Shown here: positions 48,313-59,836 of the stretch, piece by piece | Layout: each line of letters opens with the position of its first letter | Position numbering within the stretch: the first letter of the stretch is position 1 | DNA from: Effrenium voratum | Lineage: Eukaryota; Sar; Dinophyceae; Suessiales; Symbiodiniaceae | DNA: 64,000 bases | Assembly: GCA_963377175.1 (NCBI GenBank) | Contig: CAUJNA010001614.1 | Span: 1-64,000, forward strand | Direction of reading: 5' to 3' | Notes under the pieces: generated by a model | Told to the model about the DNA's origin: nothing | The model's input: only the letters and a program-made list of their open reading frames with translations | Databases searched by the model: none | Program-made: the position numbers and the translations under genes

Positions 48313-51300
48313 GCAAACACTCCTGCCTCTGCCACAAACTTCTTTAGCTGCTGCTTTAACTCAGGCTTAGTCGCCAAATCATTCCACTTCCCTGGATCTG
48401 TCAGCTGCACTTTTCCTGAGCTCAAAATTTCACCACGCCTGCTGCAACCAATGTGCTGCTAAAGCGGCGCATGACCACTTGCATGTCTTTCAGCGTGCCG
48501 TTGTCCACAACCCGTTTGGCTTCTGCGACCACCTGAGCGAGACAAGGCTGGGACGTCGCTTTCTCTGAAGGCCCGCCGCCTCCTCGAGATCGAGCCGGTC
48601 CTGACAACCAACAAGCCCAACGTTCAAGCCCGATGCACGTGTCCCCCAGGCCTGGCCACTGTTGTCCTGGCGGCAACCGGCAAAAGATGCGAACAGGCTT
48701 CGGGTCGGAGGAGTCCTCTTGCGCAGCCCCGGCGCGCCGCGCGACTCCGGCATGCAACGGGTGCCGTTTTGCCTGAAAGAGCCAAAGTGCAATCTGCTTG
48801 CGCCTGCGGGCAACTCTGAGAACTGGGCCAACATGCTGTCCTGGCACTCAGCACGAAACAAGAACATCCAAAGGAGGAACTTCATGCTCCTGCAGCCCAG
48901 GAACTCCTCGAGCAAAGTCCTGGGCGCCGGCGACAAGGGACTCCTGAAACCCGAAAACCTTCGAAAAACATGTGTCCCAAGACCCAGGCCGTGCTCGGCT
49001 GCACGAGCAGCGCCAATGCAATCCCGAGAAGGCAGAGGCACATACCTGGCCGCTGCCTACCGCGGGCACGGTAGCGTCACAAGCTTGCCAGCCTCGGCTT
49101 GTGGTCCTGGTCCGCATCATCGCCATGGCTATTCGAAAAGCGCTTGAGCGGCCTGCGATTCCTCAAGCACTGGCACTAGACCCATCGGGCAACCACAGCG
49201 AGCTGTTGTTGTGTCAGTGTTGATGAGTACCCTCGAGCCAAGTTTCCAGAGCAAACACAAGATTGACTGGCTTCTTTGGCAACACCAACGCACGGGTTTG
49301 GATGCTCCTCCTCCTTTTCACTCGTGGCCTGAAGGTCGGTCGGGCCAAGCCTTGCAAGGCTTCGCAGCGTCCATCCGTCAGACTGGCTGACCCACATCCT
49401 GCCGCTGCAACAAAGTCCAAGCGAGATACCAAACTGGCCTGCCTGCAAAACAAGCAGCCGAAATCGGCACCGGGCCGCCAGGGGCTGAAGGGCGGGGGTT
49501 TCTGGGGTCCCTGGTCCCTGCAATCACTGGGGCCTCTGGGGTCCCTGGGTCCCTCCTAAGGTCCCTAGGGTCCCTAGAGTCCCTGGGGTCCCTGCACACG
49601 TGTGCATCAGACGTCTCGCCAAGGCCCCAGAGTGCGCTCATCCCTGTCAACGCACGGCGGGTTCAGGGACCTTGGGGACCTTAGGGACCTTAGGGACCTT
49701 AGGGACCTTAAAGACCTTAGGGACCCCAGCAACCCTGCAAACCCTACCCTAGGGACCCTAGGGACTCCGAGGACTCAGGGACCCAGCGACCCAGGGACTT
49801 CAAGAGATCCTTGGTGGCCCCAAGGATTTTGGGGCTTGAAGGGATCTTGGCAAGAACTTCACGCCGGGTACCACTCAGCCTGGGCATTCTCCAGCATCAA
49901 AGGGTCATGCAAAAACACAAAATGCCGAAGCCAAGACACACACACACACACATTGCAAATGGGCCACAACACCACAACATCATCTCCCAACTACAAACAC
50001 GGATGTAGAAAACACCATGTAGAGACATACCAACATAAAGGCACAAAGACATAAAGATATAAAGATATAAAGAGAAAGGTATAAAGATACAAAGATATAA
50101 AGATATGAATTTGTAGAAATACAAAGATATAAATATATGAAAATTCATAAAGAGATACAAATACGTAGAGATATGAAGATAAAAATGTATGAAAATAAAT
50201 ATGAGTACACGAAGATAAATAGATGTATGGCAAGTTGCTCGAATGGAAAAACAACAGAAGCTTTGCCCTTCCGCGCGTCTTTGTGGCAAGCTGCAACCAA
50301 CCGAAGCTTGAGAGATGACTTCACACTTCACGGGATCTCTTGCCCCCAAGACCCAGGGTTGCTGGGGTCCCTGAGGTCCCTGGGGTCCCTAAGGTCCCTT
50401 AGGGTCCCTAGGGTCCGTAAGGTTTCTGGGGTCCCTAAAATCCCTGAAAACGCCGTGTGTTGACAAGGATGGATGCACTTTGGGACCCTGGCGAGACGTC
50501 TTGATGGAAGGACGTTGTTTCATGGCACCCGCGTGCCCAGGGACCCAGGGACCCCAGGGACCCTAAAAAACCCCAGGGACCCTCACTGGGTCAAAGATCA
50601 AGGGGGCTGACAGATTGGTGACAAAGATCAAATGACAATAACCTGCACTGGACCTCTTGGCCATGACAATGGAACGCGGCGAGGGCCCGGGCGGAACGTG
50701 GAGCTCGAGGCGCAAGCTCAAAAGTTCGGAGTGCCTGAGCGCCAGGAAAAAAAAGCGATTTTGAGGAAACCACACTGCCTGACTTACAAAAAACCTGACG
50801 GTACGACTTGACGGGGTTGGGGCAATCGCTCTCAAGGTCAAGGGTTCACCAGGTTGGAGAGACAATACAAAATGCGGGCCTGGCTCAACGAGGTCACGAT
50901 TTCCAAAGATACACGGGCCTGACGGCGCGGCTTGACGGGGTTGGGAAAAGCACACAAAAAAGCAACGCAAACCACTTGGGCCTCACCGGTTGGGCCCAAC
51001 CCTGAAAGCTCAGTTGAAATCCGCGCATCAACACTGACGGCGCAATCAGCAAAAAGGCCCAGGCAGAACGTCTTCGAAGTCGCGCAAATCCTGGCACGGG
51101 ACGGGGGGGGGTGTCCGGGCCTCGCTAGGCCAAAGATCAGGGGGCCTGACAGATTGGCGAGTTGGGACCCAAACCTCAAAGATCAGTTGGCATTGATGGC
51201 CATGACAACGGAAGCAGCAAAGGCCCGGGCAGTATGCCCCGATGTCAAAACAAAGCCTGGCACGCGAAAACACGACCTTCAAAATCCAGGACCAAACCTG

Positions 51301-51799
51301 AAACACTGCTCAAAGGCCGAGTTGACACCAATCCGCACAGGTGCCCAGCCAAAGAGTCCCCAGTAGCACGAATTGGATCCACCTGCAAGCGGCCAACAAA
51401 AAGTGACAAAAAGGCAACTCGCGGCGCTGCGAGAAGATCTGCACGTCGAAGTCTGGGCACAGGGCACGTGAGGTCAAGAAAAACTGTGAGTCTGAAACCA
51501 CGCCTTTGCACCCGCGAGCGGTTCCCGCCCCGTACCCCAGAGTGTCCCCGAATCTCGCCTTCACAAGGCTCACGTGCTTGGGGAAGCTCTTTCCAAACAC
51601 GACCGACAACGTGAAAATCGTGAGAAAAACGCAACACCGGCAACCTGTCATGCAAAATCACGCCCAAAAACCATGCAAACCTGAATTTACGGAAAAACAA
51701 ACAAAAACGTGTTTTTTTTCCGGAAATGGCGGCCCTCGAGCCGCTTGAGCCAGGGCCGTCCCTTTGGTCGGACCATTTTGTTGTCCGCCCGATAGGAAA

Positions 51800-52300
51800 A
51801 GGACCGGCAAGCAAAAGTCCCGAACCATCGCCACTAGCTTCGCCCTGGGCGAGGTGCACACGAGCCCCAAGGGCGCCATCGTCTGGCAGTCCGCGTGGAC
51901 TCACGTCCTCTGGAGCCCAGCAGCTTCGGCGAGGACCAAGGACCCAGGCAGAACGCCTGCCTTGCGATGGAAACGGATTCCGAGGTCTGGGCGGCCTGGG
52001 AGGACTTCGAGAAGCTGTCTTCGCGGTCGAGCCGCATTTGGGGCGACTACGGCGATGTGAAGGACAGGTGGCAGAGCTGCCTCAAGGAGTCCCGACAGGG
52101 AGCGACCTTCCTGAAGTGCAAACTGGACGCGCGGAACAAGGCTGACAGGCTGCGTGCGCGTCAAGGCCTGGCAGGTCTGGATTATGGGCAAGCAATGCGG
52201 CCTGGTGGAGGTCCGCGACCTGCAGGTGAACCCCGGCACGGGCGGGGACTCTTGCCCCTTCTAAAACTGCGTTCTGTTTATCGTGGATGTCAGACGTAAG
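51800..52300 (+). pseudogene. Degenerate conserved ORF of unknown function, copy 2
   Basis: The plus strand carries ALGEVHTSPKGAIVWQSAWT in one frame and, in another, SSRIWGDYGDVKDRWQSCLK and ESRQGATFLKCKLDARN. About 80 bp present in copy 1 (the FWDTDGSK part) are missing. Comparing both copies shows neither is intact. Confidence 0.4.
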
Positions 52301-52524
52301 CGAACGCGCCCGTAACTGACCCCGCGAGGCCCCGGGGCACCCAGGGTTAGGGGGCCTAGCAGACTTGGGGGGCCGGTTCGGCAGCAGGCTCAGCTCCTCA
52401 GCTCGTGCTGGTTGAGCCTCCAGCAGCAGAGCAATTGCATGTTCACACCAGCGCTGATGGCCTCAGCTTCTGGAGCTCACCCAGGTGCTAATCTGCATGC
52501 GACGGCCTCGGATGAAGAGCGTGC

Positions 52525-52734
52525 CCTTAACCCGCTCCTGCTGAGAGTGACGCGGGAGGTAGACGGGTGCAGCGTCAGCTGCAAGTCCTGCCCAAAGTGC
52601 GGAGGCGCAGTCTTCGGGCAGTGGCGGTATGCCACGTGGGGCGGCTTATTGGCCGCCGTCGGAGCGCATGCCTGCTAGGGAAAAAAGAATATACGGGAGG
52701 GAAAAAAAATGACATAGAATAAATGCCCCTCGCT
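52525..52734. other. Spacer with a possible zinc-ribbon fragment and A-tracts
   Basis: A plus-strand frame ending at 52,678 contains CSVSCKSCPKCGG, a Cys cluster cut at its 5' end by the duplication boundary. The stretch 52,678-52,722 has A-tracts inside GC-rich DNA just beyond the 3' end of the methyltransferase gene. Confidence 0.3.
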
Positions 52735-53394
52735 TCAGTCCGGGATGCTCTGCCGATCCGCAAGCTCTGCCGTGGCCGCGCTCGCAATCTCCTCGCACAG
52801 CGCCGTAGGAATGCTATAAAGCAGCTCGCGCGACTGCCCCCTGACCCTCTCACGCTGACCCCCCATGAGTCGAGGCCCCCCTTGAGCGCCCCTCAGATGC
52901 CTCCCGTCCTCCCACGCGTCGCACCGACTGCCGCTCCTGCACAGCCCTCGGCTCGGTCTCCAGCGCATGTTGGTCCACAGTCGGGTCTGCTTCCTGTACG
53001 GAGTCCCGTACATGCAGTAGGTGACGTCCACCCAGGGTAGGCGCTCCATGAACGGGCGGGTCTTCAGCAGCCCGGTGGCCGGATTCTCTATGACCCACAT
53101 GAGCGGGTCGAAATGCTCCATGATCTCGAGGGCTCTGAGCACCAGCGCGTCGCCCTCCTCGAGTCGTCGAGGGCGCATCGTCAGACCTCGGCTGTACTCC
53201 GTGCAGACCGGGCTGGCCCAGACCATGTCAAAGTGCCCCGGCGGAAACAGCGCGTAGTCCCAGCTCCGGATGTCGCACAGGATCGTGGGCTCAAATTTCG
53301 ATACGATGTCCAGGGAAACGACCTCCCACCCTGCCGCCTCGAAGGCTCTGCCAATCGACTTTGTGCCGCAAAACAGCTCCAGCAGTCTCGGCAT
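52735..53394 (-). CDS. DNA cytosine-5 methyltransferase, compact viral/phage type
   Basis: This intact ORF of 219 residues starts at ATG 53,394 (MPRLLELFCGTKSIG). LLELFCGTKSIGRAF is AdoMet motif I, VVSLDI motif II, WASPVCTEYSRG carries the catalytic Cys in a PxCTxYS form of motif IV, WVIENPATGLL is motif VI (ENP), and YGTPYRKQTRLWTN matches motif VIII. The C-terminus YSIPTALCEEIASAA is typical of the family. It lacks a large target-recognition domain, as in compact phage enzymes. It would methylate cytosine in DNA. It is divergent from the gene at 53,500 across a ~105-bp shared promoter gap. Confidence 0.8.
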   Translation of the reverse strand: MPRLLELFCGTKSIGRAFEAAGWEVVSLDIVSKFEPTILCDIRSWDYALFPPGHFDMVWASPVCTEYSRGLTMRPRRLEEGDALVLRALEIMEHFDPLMWVIENPATGLLKTRPFMERLPWVDVTYCMYGTPYRKQTRLWTNMRWRPSRGLCRSGSRCDAWEDGRHLRGAQGGPRLMGGQRERVRGQSRELLYSIPTALCEEIASAATAELADRQSIPD

Positions 53395-53499
53395 GTTTAA
53401 CAATTACCACCAGCACAACAAAGCACGCACAGGCAAGGGCGCGGGTCAAGCAGTTTCGCATGCTCGGACCAATCTTTTTTTTATCGGAGACAGAAAAGG
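53395..53499. promoter_or_regulatory. Divergent intergenic promoter region
   Basis: This 105-bp gap separates the minus-strand methyltransferase and the plus-strand gene at 53,500. It has a T-tract (TTTTTTTTATCGG) about 20 bp before the plus-strand ATG. Its promoter role is inferred from the divergent arrangement. Confidence 0.4.
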
Positions 53500-54030
53500 A
53501 TGACGAGCCAGGCTAGCATGTGGAAGTTGGGCGAGGTGCGCTCCAATGCTAAGGGTGGCAAATTCTTGTGCTTGGAGCCGCTGGTTTGGCAGAGCGAAGC
53601 TTCGCTGGAAATCCCATGGGAGCCCAGGGCCTTCTCCGAGGGGCAGCGCCCCAGCGTGAGCTTCGCAACCGATGAGCGCGCGAGGCTCTTCTGGGAGCAG
53701 GCCGAGACCGATCTGGTCGAGCAGCTGGCGGCCGCATCCGAGCGCGTCTTCGACGCAAAGCTCACGCCCGAGGCTGTGCGCCAGCGGCTGCTGCCCTCTG
53801 TGAGGCAATCGCGCGGCGGCGATTGGATGCTGAAAGCCAAGCTGCCGGCCCACGCGCGCTTCTGGAACGCTGGCGGCACGTTTGCGGACCGCCCCGCCGA
53901 GCTGGCTCACTGCGCCGCGCGCGTTAGGCTGAGAGCTCGCAGCTTGTGGTTGATGAGCGGCATGTGCGGGTTGAGCCTTGAGGTCACAGATCTGCGTGTG
54001 GAGCCACCTTCTCGAGAGTGTCCGCTGTGA
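53500..54030 (+). CDS. Viral-block protein of unknown function
   Basis: This intact 176-residue ORF starts MTSQASMWKLGEVRSNAKGG. It contains FLCLEPLVWQSEASLEIPWE, a helical middle (LFWEQAETDLVEQLAAASER) and a strand-rich end. A small beta-rich N-terminal domain of this kind might be OB-like, but I do not recognise the family. No Cys/His metal motif or membrane segment is visible. It lies between a DNA methyltransferase and PolB, which suggests a role in DNA replication. Confidence 0.55.
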   Translation: MTSQASMWKLGEVRSNAKGGKFLCLEPLVWQSEASLEIPWEPRAFSEGQRPSVSFATDERARLFWEQAETDLVEQLAAASERVFDAKLTPEAVRQRLLPSVRQSRGGDWMLKAKLPAHARFWNAGGTFADRPAELAHCAARVRLRARSLWLMSGMCGLSLEVTDLRVEPPSRECPL

Positions 54031-54078
54031 TTTCTTCCGACGCCGCAGCCTTTTTTTCGCTCAGTAAAAAAATTCAGA

Positions 54079-54676
54079 ATGGCCACCTACGTCCTGGAGC
54101 GCCGCGAGCAGCTGAGGCCTGTGCTGAAGGCCGCCGTTGATGCCGAGGCGCTGAAGCGGGGAGCCTCTCGGGAGGGTGAGCCGCCTGCACGATGAGCTCG
54201 CTCGGGGAGCGCCCGTGCTGGAGCGGCTGATTGCAGATGGGCTCGCTGGCAGGTTCCCGGCGGAGGAGGTCGACATCCTGAACTGGAAGGAGATGCTGAA
54301 GCGGGCGCAAGACCTGCAGCTTAAGCTTCGCAAGCGCCTGAACCAGCGCGCGGCCCGCAGCGGCGCAGCTCCCGCCATGGCCGAGGAGCGCCAGGAGGAG
54401 AGCTGGGCGCCGATGGAAGCGCTCCGCGAGAAGCGCGAGGCCCTGAGGCAGCGCCGGATCCGCACGCGCGATGTCGCGACGCTGGCCCAGATCGAGAGGG
54501 AGCTCTTCGAGGTGGAGGAGCAGCTCGTCAGCAAGAAGATCGCTGAGCGGCTGCCGGTCAGCGCAACCCTCGCCGCCTTGGAGCGGCTTGAGAAGGCGCG
54601 CAAGGAGCTGGACGAGGCCTCCAGAGAGCTCCTCGCTGCGCTGAACCTGCAGGGCAGCGCCACCGACTCGCGGTGA
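54079..54676 (+). pseudogene. Coiled-coil protein of unknown function (one frameshift)
   Basis: A first frame opens at ATG 54,079 (MATYVLERREQLRPVLKAAV) and stops at 54,195. An overlapping frame without its own ATG near the overlap continues from about 54,176 to 54,676 (RLHDELARGAPVLERLIADG). A single-base indel near 54,170 would join them into about 200 residues. The second part is strongly helical with heptads (REALRQRRIRTRDVATLAQI, LERLEKARKELDEASRELL). No family is recognised. An A-tract sits just upstream of the ATG. Confidence 0.5.
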
Positions 54677-54792
54677 GTGATCCGGGATAGAACAGAAGCC
54701 AAGAGAAAAAAAAGAAGCGCCCGTCCGACCGACTGAATATTTTATTATTTTTCTATAGAAAGCAATTTATTCGGCTCAAACCAATTCGCGCC

Positions 54793-57700
54793 ATGACCTC
54801 CGAGCTGTCTGATCTCATCTGGGGCCGCCTGGTCCTCGCCGCCGTCCGGGCGGTGCCTCTGGAGGAGCCGCGCGCTCCCAGCGCCGAGGCCGCTGTGACA
54901 GAGCTGCGCCCGCGCGGGGCCGCTTGGACCCGCGAGCTGCGGCTGCGCCCTCTTCCTGGGCAACAGGTCTTCACCATCGACGCCATGCGGCTGCTGGTGG
55001 ACCGGCTCCAAGACCTGCTGGCAATTCGGCTGCCCTTCCTCGCGAAGGTCAGCTTCCAGATCCTGCTGACGCGCCCGGCAGCGAACGACGAGGACGAGGA
55101 CAGGGTGGAGCTCACGCACTACTTCCTCAGGCTGGCGCCGTGGATCGTGAGGCCCGCGTCTCCGTCGGCCCGCGCCGGAACCATGATGGCGGCCATCAGG
55201 GCGAAGTTCGAGGTGGCGCTCGAGCGCTCCCGCTTCCCCGAGTCCGACTGGACCGTCGGGGGCATCACGGCGGCGTATCTGCTGACCGCGCCCTCGCAGC
55301 AGCTGGCCGACATGCCCGCGCCCCCGCCGCCCAACGAGGTGGGAGGCTGCTGGAAGGAGCTGCCCGAGACCCTGGCCAAGAAGAAGGCCATCTGAAACCC
55401 TCAGAACGAGGACCACCGCTGCTTCATGTGGTGCGTCCTCGCGCACTGCCTCGGGCTCGAAGGGCTCAACAAGCACCAGCGGTCAAAGGCCACAAGCTGC
55501 TCGGGCTCCTTCTTCTACCCCGAGCTGGCCGGCCGCCGAGGACCGCGCCCCCCGGGCTGGCAGCCCGCTCTGGCCGATGCGGGTGTGGACTTCTCTGGCC
55601 TGCCGACGGACCGCCCCGTGAACTTCGACGACATCGAGGCCTTCGAGCTCCGCAACGCCGGGCGGGTGGAGGTCTTCGTCTTCGTGTGGCAGCAGACCCT
55701 GGGGACGGACGGGCTGGAGTACTACCACGTCCTCCAGCAGCGCGCCCCGAGCGGCACGGGCGTCGTCCAGCACACCGTGCTGCTTCTCCTACACAGCGGC
55801 CACTACAGCCTGATCCACAACTTCCAGGCGCTGGCCGGCAGGCAGGGGCTGACCCTGGGAGCCACGCCCACCAACACCGGCGGCTGCGCGGAGTACAAGT
55901 GCCCGAGGTGCATGGCCCGCTTCGCCAAGAAGGCCTCCTGGCAGCGGCACCGCGCCACCCAGTGCTATCGAGAGATGGCCGAGCGCACTCGGAAAGTGCC
56001 GTGCCCGGGCCCGAGAAGAGCCTGCTGCGCTACAGGGGCAAGGCCTCCGCAGAGCTCGCTCCCCTGACGTGCTACGCGGACCTCGAGGTCTACAGCACGC
56101 CCGCCCCGACGGTCCACATAGCGCAGCAGCAGCCAGCGCGCCAGACCGTCGCGGCCTCTTCCTGCTACGTCGCGGTCGGCCGCTGCGGCTACGTGCCCCC
56201 GAGGAGCTGAGGCTGAGGCTCACGCACCACGAGCGGGACAGCGACAAGTACCACGCAGTCCGCGCCATGCTGGACGACCTTCTCAAGCTGGCCGACCACT
56301 ACCTCACCTGGAGACGCCGAACTCGGCCCGTCAGCATGACCCGGCGGGAGGAGCTGGAGCACAGGGCCGCCACTCACTGCAGGGAGTGCCTCGCGTCCTT
56401 CGAGACCGCCGAGAAGAAGCTCCACCACTGCCACGGCGCCGGGCAGTATCTCGGGGCGCTGTGCCACTCCTGCAACATCGCGGCCCAGACGCCCAAGACC
56501 ATCCCAGTGGTCTTTCACATCGGGGGCGGCTACGACTTCCACTTCCTGCTGCGCTACATCGCCACGATGGGCTCTCCCGTCAGCAGGGCGCCGCGCGAAG
56601 AGCTCGGCGAGGACAGCGACAACGAGGGCTGCGAGAGCGAGGCAGAAGGCAGCGAGCCCGAGAGGCCCATGGCCAAGGCCGCACCAAAGCCCAAGGCCAA
56701 GGCCAAGGCCGCGCCAAGGCCCCTCAGCGGCTGGTGCGCCCTGCAGGCCGCGATCAAGGAGGGCGACTACAGCCACCTCTGCCTCCGAGTCCTCTGCAAG
56801 TCGGGCGAGAAGTGCCTGCACATAAGCTGGGGCCCGCTGAGGTTTGTGGACAGCATGAACGTCTTCCCCACGAGCCTGGCCAGCATGATCGACGACCTCA
56901 GGGCCTGCACCCACAAGCAGCTGCCGGAGCTCTTCCCGCTTATGGCCTCGCTTCACCCCGAGCTGCAGCTGCGCACTCCGACGGGCTCTCCGCCTCAAAG
57001 ACGGCCTCTCAAACAGCGGCGGACGCACTGCGACCTGGAGCAGGCGTGGGACTGCATCCTGCGCAAGCTGCCCATGCCCTCCGAGCACTTCTGCGGCGCC
57101 GAGGCGTGGGAGATGCCCGCGGTGTGGGAGCAGCACTGCTACGACAGCGTGCTGGCGGGGAAGGCGGTGAGCGCAGAGGACCACCGGCTGGCCGTGAACA
57201 CTGCCAACGTCATGGGGTGGGAGACCTTCCGCGAGTTCCACGACTGCTACCTCCACACCGACGTCCTGGCCCTGGCGGACGTGATGGAGAGCTACCGGGA
57301 CTCCTTCCGGGCGCAGTCGGGGCTCGACCCCATCCACTACGTCACGCTGCCCGGGGCCGCCTGGGACGCCATGCTGCGGCGCTCGGCCCGCGAGACGCCC
57401 ATTCACCTCATCACCGACGAGCAGGCCTACAGGGACGTGCGGGCCTCCGTCATGGGCGGGCTGAGCTGCATCTTCCAGCCCTTCGCTCAAGCCAACAACC
57501 CCGAGCTGGGCGAGGAGGACTACAACCCCGAGGAGCCCGTCAGCTGATCTCGTACTTGGACTTCAACGCCATGTACCCGGCCGCAATGACGCTGCCCATG
57601 CCCAACGGCCCCTGCGTGGCGGTCGCCCTGCCGGAAGACAACGCGGCGAGGCTGAGCTGGCTGCACGAGACGTGCCTCTCGAGCCTGAACTGGGAGTCCG

Positions 57701-59306
57701 ACGCCGAGGAGGTGAGCTACCTGCTCCTCGTGGACTACGACTTCCCCCCGGAGCTGCACGACCACTTGGACTGGGCTCCCCCCGCGCGCATGAAGGCCGG
57801 GAAGGGCCTGTACGGGCCGCACACCGCGGACATGGCGGAGCGCCTCGGCCTCTCCCCGTCGCCCTGCGAGAAGCTCGTGCCCTTCCTCGGCATGCACGTG
57901 GAGGAGGGCGTGGACGGCAAGCGGCTCAAGTTCCTGCGGACGTGCTGGGCGCCAGGGTCTGGAGGCTGCACAGGGCCTACCGCTTCGCCTGCAGCCCCTT
58001 CATGGCGGGCTTCATGGAGCTCAAGCACAGCGAGCGGAGGCAGCTCAAGACGGCGGGGAGCGTGGTCGCCGAGAAGGTGGTGAAGCTCACCCAGAACGCC
58101 ATCTTCGGACGCTGCTGCATGAACCCCGACAAGTTCAGGAACACGAACGCCTACGTGGACCCGGCCAAGTTCGAGCGGGCCGTGGGCAAGAGCTCCGTGA
58201 CGAACTTCGAGCTCCAGATCAACGACTCGGAGGGGTTCCTGGCCTTCGTGGAGACGCTCAAGACGGACCGCAGCAAGGCCTGCATGAGCGTGCCCACCAA
58301 AGTCGGCGCCCGCACGCTGCAGCTCTCCAAGCTCATGATGGAGAAGGCCTACTACCTCCACATGAGGAGGCTCTTCCCGAAGATGAGGCTGCTCTTCACG
58401 GACACCGACTCCGTGATGGTGCAGATCTTCGAGCTGCAGGACCCGATGGCCGAGGCGAACCTGAACGGCGCCGCCCTCTTCGACGTGGCCGGCAAGTCCA
58501 AGGACCCCGAGAGGGACCTGAGCGCGCTCTCTGCAGCGGCGCGCGCCAAGGCCATCGAGGTGATGGGCCAGCTGGGCAAGCTCGGCGACGAGACCTTCCC
58601 CGCCAGGATCCTGGATACGTGGGCCTGCGCTCCAAGATGTACAGCATCCCTCCAACAACAATAAAAACTAACACAAACCCCACAAAAAAAATTTCCACAC
58701 AAACAAGGAACACCAACCTCAACCAAAATAAGCAAAAACAAAAGATAAATCAATTAACCAAAACTACGACCCCACCAAAATCCTGAATAACCACCTCAAA
58801 ACACTAACAAACAAAATCAAAAACCCCTACACACGAAAAACAAAACCCAAAACACACAACCAAAAAAGAAATCAACCAAAAAAACCCCACCACCCACCTA
58901 AAGACACGGTCCAGCCCGACGGCGCGCGCAAGGAGAAGCGCAAGATCAAGGGCGTGCCGAAGAATGCGGTGACCAACGTCCGGCATCTCGAGTACCGGGA
59001 GGTGCTGGAGGAAGGCAGCGAGCGCAGGGCGGCCTTCGCGCAGCTGCGCAGCCGCGCGCACGAGATAGCCGTGGAGACCGTAGAGAAGAAGTCGCTCTCG
59101 CCCTTCAACGACAAGGTCTACGGCCTCGACGCTCACAACTCGCGGCCGCTGGGCACTGGCGCAACCTGGAGCAGCTGCGGATGCTGGGCGCTTACGCTCC
59201 GCCAGGCTCTGCGCCCTTCGACCTCGTGATGGAGTTCCTCGTGGGGCCCCCGCCTCTGGGGCCCGCTCCGACACTGCCGCTGCGGCTGAGCCGCTGCTGG
59301 GCGTAG
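54793..59306 (+). pseudogene. polB: Protein-primed-type family B DNA polymerase of a Polinton-like element (broken)
   Basis: The start is ATG 54,793. A TGA at 55,393-55,395 interrupts the N-terminus; the same frame continues NPQNEDHRCFMWCVLAHCLG, a typical Polinton PolB segment. Motifs across shifting frames: a zinc-like CPRCMARFAKKASWQRH, Exo I CYADLEVYS (~56,069), CRECLASFE...CHSCN, Exo II HIGGGYDFHFLL (~56,517), Exo III YLHTDVLAL (~57,247), Pol A YLDFNAMYP (~57,554), Pol B KLTQNAIFGR (~58,082), Pol C FTDTDSVM (~58,396), and a C-terminal KKSLSPFNDKVYG (~59,086). Frames change near 56,010, 56,195, 57,543, 57,950, 58,614 and 59,148, and a foreign-looking insert lies at 58,655-58,905. All catalytic motifs survive, but no continuous product is possible. 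Confidence 0.9.
58655..58905. other. A/C-rich, almost G-free insert inside PolB
   Basis: About 250 bp between the GLRSKMYSI-coding bases and DTVQPDGARKEKRKIKG consist nearly only of A and C with few T and hardly any G. It interrupts what should be a short loop. There are no GT-AG ends, so it does not look like a spliceosomal intron. It resembles the insert at 38,896-39,065. Confidence 0.65.
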
Positions 59307-59383
59307 ACTGTCGGAACCTGAAAAAAAAAGAAAGATCCCGAGCTCTCGTTTTCTCGTCTTCTCGCTTTCTCGCTTTCTCGATA
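59307..59383 (+). promoter_or_regulatory. A-tract promoter-like block, unit 1
   Basis: It contains an A-tract followed by GATCCCGAGCTCTCGTTT, repeated 512 bp downstream at about 59,836-59,860 at the start of the next paralogue. The block was therefore duplicated together with its gene. Confidence 0.4.
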
Positions 59384-59836
59384 ATGCTGATTTCGAACCG
59401 CCGCAGCGAAGCATTGCTGCTCAATATGACTTCCTCTGCGGCCTTCCGATGCGTGCAGGCATGGCTCCTGGAGAAGCCCGCTGCGTGGGCGGACGAGGTC
59501 GCTCCCTGCCTTGCGGCTGCTCTGATGGCCCAGCGGCCTCCCTGCGACATGCTACGCAAGCGGCCCCGCGAGGACGCGCTGCTCGAGGCAGAGCGCTCGC
59601 ACCAGCGGGCTCGCATCGCGAGCCTCGATTGGGAGCTCCTCGTCGAAACGCTGCGCGGCATGGAGCTGGAGCGCGAGAACAGAATTCTCCGCAGGCGGGT
59701 GGGCGGCCTCAACGATATCATCGACAGAGATCGCGAGCGAGCCAGGGAGCGCATTGAAGAGGTGGAGCACAGCAACCGAATTCTCCGCCAGCAGGTGGCG
59801 CAGCTCAGTAGGATCCTCGCGCAAGCGTACAGATGA
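59384..59836 (+). CDS. Tandem paralogue 1: AWLLEKP-domain coiled-coil protein
   Basis: This intact 150-residue ORF starts at 59,384, or at the MTSS at 59,426 that all three paralogues share. The conserved N-terminal block is AFRCVQAWLLEKPAAWADE and LAAALMAQRPP, about 45 residues of helices. It is followed by ALLEAERSHQRARIASL and a C-terminal coiled coil (ERENRILRRRVGGLNDIIDR). The composition suggests a basic helical oligomeric protein. No known family is recognised. It directly follows PolB on the same strand. Confidence 0.6.
   Translation: MLISNRRSEALLLNMTSSAAFRCVQAWLLEKPAAWADEVAPCLAAALMAQRPPCDMLRKRPREDALLEAERSHQRARIASLDWELLVETLRGMELERENRILRRRVGGLNDIIDRDRERARERIEEVEHSNRILRQQVAQLSRILAQAYR

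Larger units (their letters stand above)
47147..52524. repeat. ~5.4-kb segmental duplication, copy 2
   Basis: Direct repeat of 11,430-16,920 with the same order of parts. It has shorter minisatellite arrays (49,500-49,830; 50,350-50,450), the AT-rich tract at 50,030-50,225, and a 45-60 bp extra segment near 50,710-50,765. It ends within the ATPase pseudogene after the ISTWVSS-coding bases. Confidence 0.9.

Noticed and set aside
58655..58905. Intron in PolB
   Set aside because: There are no recognisable splice ends, and the A/C-only composition is unlike the introns or genes around it; listed as an anomaly instead.
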